Positions 57,439-64,000 of a stretch of DNA of 64,000 nucleotides are shown here, piece by piece. Source of the stretch: Scytonema tolypothrichoides VB-61278 (lineage in GTDB: Bacteria; Cyanobacteriota; Cyanobacteriia; Cyanobacteriales; Nostocaceae); NCBI RefSeq assembly GCF_000828085.3, contig NZ_JXCA02000002.1, positions 747,070 to 811,069 of the forward strand, written 5' to 3'. The stretch's first letter is position 1. Each line of letters begins with the position of its first letter. The position numbers were made by a program, and so were the translations under genes. Under the pieces are notes generated by a model. That model did not search any database and was not told the origin of the DNA. It worked only from the letters and a program-made list of their open reading frames with translations.

Positions 57439-58866
57439 ATGGAAATTTATTGTACTCGTCCACGCTGCCCCCGCCCACAAAACTATTTTTCAGATTTAGA
57501 TGATCATGGGACTATGAGAACAGTGCAGCAGAAATACTGTACTGCTTGTGGAATGCCGCTCATGTTAGACGGACGCTATTTGCCGACAAAGCTTTTAGGA
57601 CGGGGCGGATTTGGAGCAGCGTTTTTGGCACGCGATCGCCGTACCCCAGGAATGCGCCAATGTGTGGTGAAGCAATTTCAACCTGCGGGAGATTTAAGTC
57701 CAACTCAACTACAACTAGCACAAGATCTGTTTGAACGAGAGGCAGTCGTCTTAGAGCAAATTGGACGCCAACATGAGCAAATTCCAGACTTATACGCTTT
57801 CTTTCCAGTAATAATCCCCAGCTTGCGGGCACCAGAGGAAGACCAGTTCTTTTATTTAGTACAAGAATATATTGACGGACAAAACTTAGAAGAAGAATTA
57901 GCCCAAAAAGGCAAGTATTCAGAACAAGAAGTTTTAGAAATTCTGCAAGAAATTCTCAAAGTACTCAAGTTTGTTCATGAAAAAGGTATTATCCACAGAG
58001 ACATCAAACCTTCTAACATCATGCGCCATCGTAATGGCAAACTTTTCTTGTTAGATTTTGGCGCAGTTAAACAGGTTACAAACGCTGCTACTAGTGTCTC
58101 AGGTGTTTCCACAGGAATTTATTCTCTGGGATTTGCTCCACCCGAACAAATGTCCGGAGGTCAAGTCTTTCCATCTACGGATTTGTATGCGTTAGCTGTC
58201 ACAATCATCATATTGCTAACAGGTGAACAAGATCTGAGTTTATTATTTGATGCTTATAGCAATCAGTGGAAGTGGCGGGGTCAACTCACTGTCAGTCCAC
58301 ACCTTGCTAATATTTTAGACAAGATGCTCCTCAGTGCTGCTAATCAACGCTATCAGTCAGCGCAGGAAGTTTTAGATGCCCTCAATGCACCTCAAAAGCA
58401 TATACCTTCTACATACATCAATCCCCCTCAGCCTTCTGTCACCCCACAACCACAATCACAGCAAACACAGACTCAACCCCAAGTACAAAAGCAATCGCTT
58501 TCTCAGACTCCGCCTGTCAAACAACAATTTTCTTTAGTTAAATTATTAATTAGAGCAGGGTTTAGTGGGTTTGAAGGAGCATTGATAACAATTGGTCTTT
58601 CAACAATCCTGCCATCGTCAATCATGACTTTGGTTGCTGCTTGTATCATTTTATCAGGGTTAATTTTTGCCCAATGGAAGCGATGGATTGGAGGATCTGA
58701 TTTGTTAATTTTTCCTGCAATCACCTTAGGGATTGTTTTATTCTTATTAAGGGGTGATCTTACCATTGGGCAGATTGTTATTTTGTCTGTTGCGGCGGCT
58801 TTAGTGGCGATTGCAGTAACAGCACTATTTCGTCTTATTTACAAATTATTATCTCTGCTGCTATAA
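57439..58866 (+). CDS. Ser/Thr protein kinase with N-terminal zinc ribbon and C-terminal membrane helices
   Basis: The 475-residue protein begins with a four-cysteine zinc ribbon (Cys5, Cys10, Cys34, Cys37: YCTRPRC and YCTACG). The kinase domain follows (about residues 47-310) with GRGGFG loop (54-59), Lys78 in CVVKQF, HRDIKPSN with Asp188, LLDFGAVKQV and APPEQMSGG. A Gln/Pro-rich linker (about 325-375) leads to three or four membrane helices (SSIMTLVAACIILSGLIFAQ, LLIFPAITLGIVLFLL, GQIVILSVAAALVAIAVTAL). The 4-Cys kinase layout is frequent in filamentous cyanobacteria. The start codon directly follows a heptamer array and lacks a normal ribosome site. It is followed after 26 bases by a PstS-like gene and is probably cotranscribed. 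Confidence 0.93.
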   Translation: MEIYCTRPRCPRPQNYFSDLDDHGTMRTVQQKYCTACGMPLMLDGRYLPTKLLGRGGFGAAFLARDRRTPGMRQCVVKQFQPAGDLSPTQLQLAQDLFEREAVVLEQIGRQHEQIPDLYAFFPVIIPSLRAPEEDQFFYLVQEYIDGQNLEEELAQKGKYSEQEVLEILQEILKVLKFVHEKGIIHRDIKPSNIMRHRNGKLFLLDFGAVKQVTNAATSVSGVSTGIYSLGFAPPEQMSGGQVFPSTDLYALAVTIIILLTGEQDLSLLFDAYSNQWKWRGQLTVSPHLANILDKMLLSAANQRYQSAQEVLDALNAPQKHIPSTYINPPQPSVTPQPQSQQTQTQPQVQKQSLSQTPPVKQQFSLVKLLIRAGFSGFEGALITIGLSTILPSSIMTLVAACIILSGLIFAQWKRWIGGSDLLIFPAITLGIVLFLLRGDLTIGQIVILSVAAALVAIAVTALFRLIYKLLSLLL

Positions 58867-58892
58867 ACACCATCTGGTGCTAATACCCATTT

Positions 58893-59966
58893 ATGTCTCA
58901 GAAAAACGAAACGTTTAGCCTTTTCCTAGCCATTCTTATAACGCTTGGCTTAACATTTGCTGGCTTATGGTTTCTTATAGAACAGTGGGCTCAAATCAGT
59001 CGTAGAAACGAAGTTAATTCTACTCTTGTTATCAATCCTTCGGTAAATAATACTCCAGTTAATAACTCTCCTATTCCAAACCCTACCACAACCAGTTGTA
59101 GTGTACCAGATCTACCACCGGGGACATTCAACTATGGTGGTAGTACAACATGGGCACCCATCCGTAGAGACGTAGACCGAGTGCTTCAAAGCATCTGCCC
59201 TCAGTTTACTTTACGCTACGTTCAACCTGCTGTTGAAAAGCCAGGTTCTGGCACTGGCATTCGAATGTTGATAGATAATCAACTCGCTTTTTCTCAATCT
59301 TCTCGCTCAATTCAGGGTGAAGAAAACCAAAAGGCACAACAAAAGGGATTTAGTCTTAAAGAAATCCCAGTAGCAATTGATGGTATTGCGATCGCCGTCA
59401 ACCCAAACCTTAACATTCCTGGTTTAACTGTCTCCCAGATCAAAGACATTTACACTGGCAAGATAACCAACTGGCAAGACGTGGGTGGTCCAGCCTTGCC
59501 TATTATAGCGTACACTCGCAGCAAAGAAGCTGGTGGTACAGTGGAGTTTTTTGTGGAAAATATTCTTAACAAAGAGAACTTTGGCAATAACGTGAGTTAT
59601 ATTAGCACGACTACTGAAGCTTTGAGAAAAGTGGCTTTGAGTCCTGGTGGAATTTACTATGCTTCTGCGCCAGAGGTCGTGCCTCAATGCACAGTTAAGT
59701 CCCTACCAGTGGGGCGTGTTTCGGGGCAATTTGTACCTCCCTACCAAGAACCCTTTATACCTCCGTCTGAATGTCCCGGCAAGCAGAATCAGTTAAATGC
59801 TCAGGCATTTCGTACTGGGGACTACCCAATTACCCGCAATTTATTTGTGATTTTAAAACAAAATAATCAAACAGAGCAGCAAGCAGGGGATGCTTATACA
59901 AACTGGCTGCTGACACCTCAGGGTCAAGAACTGATTGAAAAAGCTGGATTTGTGAGAATTAAGTGA
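58893..59966 (+). CDS. membrane-anchored PstS-like phosphate-binding protein
   Basis: The 357-residue protein has one N-terminal membrane helix (about residues 9-31, LFLAILITLGLTFAGLWFLI), an Asn/Thr/Pro-rich linker and a PstS-like periplasmic-binding fold (about 70-355). Family marks are NYGGSTTWAPIRRDVDRV, GSGTGIRMLIDNQLAFSQSSRS, IPVAIDGIAIAVNPNL, LTVSQIKDIYTGKITNW, SKEAGGTVEFF and NWLLTPQGQELIEKAGFV. It lacks a lipoprotein box, and no pstC, pstA or pstB follows, so it may sense phosphate (or another anion) rather than feed a transporter. It is 26 bases downstream of the zinc-ribbon kinase, which suggests a sensor-kinase pair. Confidence 0.88.
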   Translation: MSQKNETFSLFLAILITLGLTFAGLWFLIEQWAQISRRNEVNSTLVINPSVNNTPVNNSPIPNPTTTSCSVPDLPPGTFNYGGSTTWAPIRRDVDRVLQSICPQFTLRYVQPAVEKPGSGTGIRMLIDNQLAFSQSSRSIQGEENQKAQQKGFSLKEIPVAIDGIAIAVNPNLNIPGLTVSQIKDIYTGKITNWQDVGGPALPIIAYTRSKEAGGTVEFFVENILNKENFGNNVSYISTTTEALRKVALSPGGIYYASAPEVVPQCTVKSLPVGRVSGQFVPPYQEPFIPPSECPGKQNQLNAQAFRTGDYPITRNLFVILKQNNQTEQQAGDAYTNWLLTPQGQELIEKAGFVRIK

Positions 59967-60643
59967 TACACAACCTCACCCCTTCTCCTCCAGCTTTCAC
60001 GTGATGCCAAGTCAAACCACGACGTTTAGTGTCTTTAAACAGACCGGCTACCGAGAGCGCATGGAATACCAACAGGGATCTGCCACCTCAGGAGGTAAAT
60101 CAGTCAGAATTAACCGCAGGCTTTCAGTGCACGAGCGATTCTCACATATACCCGCACTTGTGTGTCTTAAGCTTAAACTAACAGCAAACACTTACCACAA
60201 TTTTTAAGTTCATTGTTACAGAAAATTGGTACAACAGCAACCGCATACCTCAAGATGTCGTGAGGTACAAAAAAAGACCCCCTTCATCCGCTGCTAAAGG
60301 GGGTGCAAAATATACAGTGGTCTAATTTCTATATAGATGTAGGCGAAATCGACTTATGCAGTAGAAGAGGTCGTGCCTTTTTGAAAAATGACTTCTTCTT
60401 ACATAAAACTGTAGATGAGAGTGAAGTTATTGGATGGCATATCGATTTTTTATTTCAGAGTCAGCCTGTGCTCTTGGGCACACTTAGTGATGTCTGCGAT
60501 GACTTGAACTTTTATGAAAATTTTTCGGAAACAAATATTTGTTTCTGTGAGTTTACATAATGATTTAAGTCCTAACTCATCCTGCTGCAATTGTAATACT
60601 TCATTACAAAAATCCGGAGAGCAAGTCTAACTGGAGAATACAT
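59967..60643. other. intergenic region with two hairpins and no confident gene
   Basis: ACCTCA / TGAGGT (60247-60266) and ACCCCCTT / AAGGGGGT (60277-60304, 12-base loop, next to an A-run at 60269-60275) are visible. The second is terminator-like when read on the minus strand. A GTG-started frame at 60303-60560 encodes 85 residues without known homology and overlaps the hairpin, so it is not annotated as a gene. A GGAG site precedes the next ATG. Confidence 0.5.
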
Positions 60644-62128
60644 ATGTTACTGATTAGCATAAGTATATTCATGCAAAAATCAAGAGGAATTGTCTTGTAT
60701 AAAAATGTTCCAAAAAATTATTTCAGGCACCGGCAACTAAAAAAAAGCGCTAATTCTTTCCTTTTATGGAGTTTAGGTGTTGGTGCTGTCATCTCTGGTG
60801 ATTTTTTTGGTTGGAACTATGGTTTAGCAGCAGGTGGCTTCTGGGGTTTAACGATTGCTACCTTTGTGATAGCAATCATGTATTTATGCATGGTCTACAG
60901 TCTTGCTGAACTGTCAGTAGCCCTACCCCATACAGGTGGGTTTTATTCCTTCACTCGCAACGCCTTTGGTCCGTTTTGGGGGTTTATTTGCGGCGTAGCC
61001 GTCACGATTGAGTATGTGCTAACGACTGCTGCGATTGTCTTTAGTATGAGTAACTACCTGAAATCGTTGATACCCAACGTACCAAGCTACCTTGTGTGGC
61101 TGCTTGCCTACACGATTTTTGTGGCGATCGCCATCCAGAGTTTGGAATTGACTCTGAATGTGAGTGTTTTTCTCACCTTGGCAGCAATGCTGGTGTTAGG
61201 GATATTTTATGTGAGTATGTTGGGAGCAGATGTTTTTAAACCGGAACTACTCTTCAATGTTCCTGCCAATCCGGGGGAATCAGCAACCTGGCTACCTAAA
61301 GGCTGGCAGGGAGTTTTTGCTTCCATTCCCTATGCTATCTGGTTCTACTTGGCAATTGAAATACTTCCACTCTCGGGCGAAGAAACTGATGATGTGCCTA
61401 GGAATATGCCCAAAGCACTTATATTAAGTATGTTCACCCTAATTGCCCTTTCACTTTTTACCCTAGTCCTAAACTCTGGTGTTGGTGGTGGCGCTGCTGC
61501 AATTGGTCAATCGAATGTTCCTCTAAAAGATGGGTTGGAAGCTTATTTTGGTAAGGGTGTTACTAGTGACGTCTTAACAGTGATTGCACTCACTTTTGGC
61601 TTGGTGGCTAGCTTTCATACTGTGATTTACGGTTACGGGCGATCGCTCTTTTCCCTATCTCGTGCCGGATATATACCCCATTGGATTTCTGTTACAAGTG
61701 AAAACCATACTCCTTATCGGGCATTAATTCTAGGTACAGTAGTTGGATTAATCTGTGTGATGCTAATTGACATAGGCAGCGATGCAGTGGATGCAGTAAT
61801 TTTAAATATGGCTGTTTTTGCAGCACTTATCTCCTATATTCTCGTGATGCTCAGCTACATTAAGCTCAAGCTCAGTTGTCCTAATCTACCAAGACCTTAC
61901 GAAAGCCCATTGGGGATTTTTGGGGCAAGTCTTGGGTCTATCCTAGCAATTTTTGCCCTGGTTGCTTGTTATTTTATACCTGCCTATCAACCTGGTATTA
62001 GGGGCATTGCGATTGTTTTGATTGTCGCGACTTTTTACTTTTTCTTTTGTAGTAGAAATCGATTAGTCGCGCAGGCACCAGAGGAAGCTGCAGCACTAAA
62101 GAATTCAAAATTCAAAATATACCCGTAA
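60644..62128 (+). CDS. amino acid/ethanolamine permease, APC superfamily
   Basis: The 494-residue transporter has about 12 membrane helices. The APC marks include SLGVGAVISGDFFGWNYGL (helix 1, about residues 48-66), SLAELSVALPHTGGFYSFTR, AFGPFWGFICG, PYAIWFYLAIEILPLSGEET and YGYGRSLFSLSRAGYIPHW. Similarity is closest in feel to ethanolamine permeases of the EAT family (ISGDFxGWNxGL), but no ethanolamine ammonia-lyase genes are nearby, so the substrate is open. A TGGAGAA site precedes the ATG. The last residues (ALKNSKFKIYP) are encoded by a GAATTCAAAATTCAAAAT low-complexity repeat, so the natural C-terminus may have been altered by repeat insertion. Confidence 0.88.
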   Translation: MLLISISIFMQKSRGIVLYKNVPKNYFRHRQLKKSANSFLLWSLGVGAVISGDFFGWNYGLAAGGFWGLTIATFVIAIMYLCMVYSLAELSVALPHTGGFYSFTRNAFGPFWGFICGVAVTIEYVLTTAAIVFSMSNYLKSLIPNVPSYLVWLLAYTIFVAIAIQSLELTLNVSVFLTLAAMLVLGIFYVSMLGADVFKPELLFNVPANPGESATWLPKGWQGVFASIPYAIWFYLAIEILPLSGEETDDVPRNMPKALILSMFTLIALSLFTLVLNSGVGGGAAAIGQSNVPLKDGLEAYFGKGVTSDVLTVIALTFGLVASFHTVIYGYGRSLFSLSRAGYIPHWISVTSENHTPYRALILGTVVGLICVMLIDIGSDAVDAVILNMAVFAALISYILVMLSYIKLKLSCPNLPRPYESPLGIFGASLGSILAIFALVACYFIPAYQPGIRGIAIVLIVATFYFFFCSRNRLVAQAPEEAAALKNSKFKIYP

Positions 62129-62179
62129 GACACACTTGAGACAGGGAGTCAGGAAGTAGTGTAGTGAAATCAACTCACC

Positions 62180-62650
62180 TTAAGAAGATACTGTTTTCTC
62201 GGCAACTTCTGCCGCTTCGTTCTTAACAGTTGGGGAAGCTGCCTTTGTTATCCAAGTCGTGAAAATATGAGAAAGTAATCCCATTGGACCAGCAAATAAG
62301 CAAAGTGCTAACGAGTGAATTGTCCAAACTCCTGTTTTCTGTCCTTCTAAATAAATATAGCGTCCAACAAATAAATCCATAACCAGGAAATGAACCCAAC
62401 CAGTTGCTGCAGCTTTTTCATCAGCAAAAAATTTGGCAATATCTGCTAATTGAGGATTTGATAAAGCTTGGGCATTTTCTGGTGTGATGCTAGTGACAAA
62501 CAAATACACATATACGCCTGCCAACGGCACAAAAGGAAGATAAGACTCCATAACCCTTTGTGTCACTTTCCATTTGGGTAGGAGAAACATTAATGTCCAA
62601 AATGGTAAAACGAAAATATTAGCAACGTTGAAAATTTGATCGATAGACAT
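62180..62650 (-). CDS. ABA4-like (DUF4281) membrane protein
   Basis: The protein of about 156 residues has four membrane helices and the family marks IFNVANIFVLPFWTLMFLLP (residues about 5-24), GWVHFLVMDLFVGRYIYLEG and FAGPMGLLSHIFT. In plants ABA4 is needed for neoxanthin synthesis, and DUF4281 proteins occur throughout cyanobacteria with unknown function; links to carotenoids or membrane lipid environment are inferred. The ATG at 62650 is chosen; a TTG 27 bases upstream is unlikely. It is convergent with the permease gene. Confidence 0.87.
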   Translation of the reverse strand: MSIDQIFNVANIFVLPFWTLMFLLPKWKVTQRVMESYLPFVPLAGVYVYLFVTSITPENAQALSNPQLADIAKFFADEKAAATGWVHFLVMDLFVGRYIYLEGQKTGVWTIHSLALCLFAGPMGLLSHIFTTWITKAASPTVKNEAAEVAEKTVSS

Positions 62651-62782
62651 AAGAAATGCAAAATGAGACTGGTACAATCATACTTTATTATGGCAAATCA
62701 CAGATGACATAGATGAATTACCTGTGTTCATCAGCTATAAAATGAGCCTGTTGCATTTTCCCTGATCATCAAACTTTCACGA

Positions 62783-64000
62783 TTAGATGTCACAATTTAA
62801 CAATCTCAAAGCTATGGCAGATAACTCCAACCCACCCCTCCATTCGTCCCACATGCGGGGAAGATGACCTTCTGGAGCATCAAGAGAGAATTTAATTTGA
62901 GAATAATAAGACCATTCTCTAGAAGTCCAACCAGCAAATAAAATCTGATGATGTCTTGTGCTTCTCCAGCCTACATGTTCTCCAAAACTAACCCAATGGT
63001 CTAAGTTAAATTCTCCCGGTTTTCCTCCAACACTCTGCCAAATGCTCTTTTGAACACTAAATCCGAAATGTCCATTACTATATTTCATCCAAAGTTGGTT
63101 GATGGTAAGGAGATCTTGACAAGGAAATTTTAAGATGGTTTCATTATCAAGACAACCTTCTGTTTCTCGACCACACACCCTAAGCATAATAGCCCTAGTT
63201 TCCTCATCTGCTTCTTTCCATCTGCCTGTTGCCAATAGCTTATTTAGATTACTGTAATTTATACCCACAATTGAAATCGGAGGAGATGGATTGACAGGAG
63301 GTGTAGAAGAAAATTTAATGTCCAACAATGCCAACCATTCTTGCATAGACTGAGGACGATTTTCTGGCACTAACTCCATTCCTTGGAGAATAGCCTGATT
63401 CACTCTATCGCTAATATTTTGATTAAGTTCCTTTGGTGGTGCTAATGGACAACCTATAGCTCTAGACACGGCAGCTTCAGGTTCTTTTCCTGTGAGCAGT
63501 TTGTATAAAGTGGCAGCTAAAGAATAGACATCCGTGTAAGCACCCCTTTTAGCACGGCGGTTATATTGCTCAGGTGGGGCATAAAATGGTGTCAAATATT
63601 CTGTGTGAGTCTGTGTTATGTCAGGGCTAAACTCACGGGCAATACCAAAATCAATTAACACAGCTTCAGACTTACCTGCTCTTACCATTATGTTGTTCGG
63701 ATTAACATCCCGATGCAACAACCCATTGTTATGAACAACCTTTAGTGCGTCACCAATCTGAGAAATGTAGAGCAAAGCTTCAGACTCTGGTAGTGGTAAC
63801 GGCTGATTACGTATATTCTCTCCTTCAATGTATTCCATCACCATACCCCACAGTTCACCCTGTTTAATCAGTTCGTATACTTTCACGATATGAGGATGCT
63901 GGCATCCCTTCAGCTTTAGTGCCTCATTGACAAAATCTTGCTGATACTTGTCAAAATCACAAGTGTCTGTATCTGTATTTTTAAGGATTTTGATAACAAC
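62783..64000 (-). CDS. Ser/Thr protein kinase fused to a GUN4 domain, 5' end cut by window edge
   Basis: The frame is open to the last base of the window, and the visible N-terminal residues VVIKIL include the ATP-site lysine, so only about 40-60 residues are missing. The kinase domain shows HRDVNPNNIMV, LIDFGIAREF and APPEQYNRRA. After a linker the last 150 residues are a GUN4 domain (YSNLNKLLATGRWKEADEET, LLTINQLWMKYSNGHFGFSVQ, FAGWTSREWSYYSQIKFSLDAPEGHLP). GUN4 binds Mg-porphyrins and stimulates Mg-chelatase, so the fusion may let the kinase sense tetrapyrroles. HRDVN lacks the usual Lys (HRDxK), having Asn in that place, so activity may be altered. The GTG at 63886 is internal. Confidence 0.92.
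   Translation of the reverse strand, partial: VVIKILKNTDTDTCDFDKYQQDFVNEALKLKGCQHPHIVKVYELIKQGELWGMVMEYIEGENIRNQPLPLPESEALLYISQIGDALKVVHNNGLLHRDVNPNNIMVRAGKSEAVLIDFGIAREFSPDITQTHTEYLTPFYAPPEQYNRRAKRGAYTDVYSLAATLYKLLTGKEPEAAVSRAIGCPLAPPKELNQNISDRVNQAILQGMELVPENRPQSMQEWLALLDIKFSSTPPVNPSPPISIVGINYSNLNKLLATGRWKEADEETRAIMLRVCGRETEGCLDNETILKFPCQDLLTINQLWMKYSNGHFGFSVQKSIWQSVGGKPGEFNLDHWVSFGEHVGWRSTRHHQILFAGWTSREWSYYSQIKFSLDAPEGHLPRMWDEWRGGLELSAIALRLLNCDI

Noticed and set aside
60303-60560. 85-residue GTG-started frame
   Set aside because: Its start lies in a hairpin, there is no ribosome site, and no homologue comes to mind; it could be real but is not supported.

Overview
The window comes from a filamentous, probably heterocyst-forming cyanobacterium of the Nostocales (Scytonema/Tolypothrix/Nostoc-like; the genus cannot be fixed from this sequence). 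The evidence is the photosynthetic core genes (petH with a phycobilisome-linker domain, prk, ndhF-ndhD, a CAAD-domain protein, an RbcR-type LysR regulator), many HIP1 octamers (GCGATCGC), heptanucleotide tandem repeats of the kind known from heterocystous strains, several Hanks-type kinases including one fused to GUN4, and TPR/CHAT and NACHT proteins. Genes at both edges are cut (mtnP on the left, a kinase-GUN4 gene on the right).

Layout. 0-10.7 kb is mostly housekeeping: methylthioadenosine phosphorylase, a secreted pentapeptide-repeat protein, a CAAD membrane protein, an SLH protein, homoserine dehydrogenase, ferredoxin-NADP reductase, phosphoribulokinase and SAM synthetase. 11.2-20.1 kb is a run of same-strand signalling genes: a sensor histidine kinase, a Ser/Thr kinase with TPRs, two small TPR-like proteins and a nine-TPR CHAT (caspase-like) protein. 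20.2-24.4 kb, minus strand, holds an OvoA/EgtB-type sulfoxide synthase, the histidine methyltransferase EgtD and a radical SAM protein, which together look like a thiol-histidine (ergothioneine-like) pathway. A decayed second copy of the egtD 3' end lies at 25.84-25.95 kb, behind an MscS channel gene. 26.9-29.6 kb is an MntCAB-type metal ABC transporter. An AraC regulator with a dienelactone-hydrolase-like enzyme, the helicase PcrA, a probable lysozyme-like protein paired with a large zinc metalloprotease, and DnaK follow.

42.5-48.7 kb starts with a tRNA dihydrouridine synthase and then becomes an accessory island: two complete toxin-antitoxin pairs (antitoxin plus PIN; DUF433 plus DUF5615), a NACHT NTPase of the bacterial NLR-like type with a tyrosine-rich low-complexity tail, and an orphan antitoxin. 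48.4-57.1 kb returns to core functions (DOPA-dioxygenase-like protein, ndhD, ndhF, thioredoxin, NnrU/Z-ISO-like protein, RbcR-type regulator), interrupted by a decayed tnpB. 57.4-64 kb has a zinc-ribbon Ser/Thr kinase paired with a membrane-anchored PstS-like protein, an APC-family permease, an ABA4-like protein and the truncated kinase-GUN4 gene.

Many intergenic regions carry two kinds of dispersed repeat: 7-bp tandem arrays, two of which end just before start codons, and GC-rich palindromic blocks. The best candidates for undescribed biology are the sulfoxide synthase-EgtD-radical SAM cluster, the kinase/TPR/CHAT run, and the NACHT-plus-toxin-antitoxin island. No tRNA, rRNA or CRISPR array was recognised. 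All family assignments are from reading the translated sequence; no database search was run.
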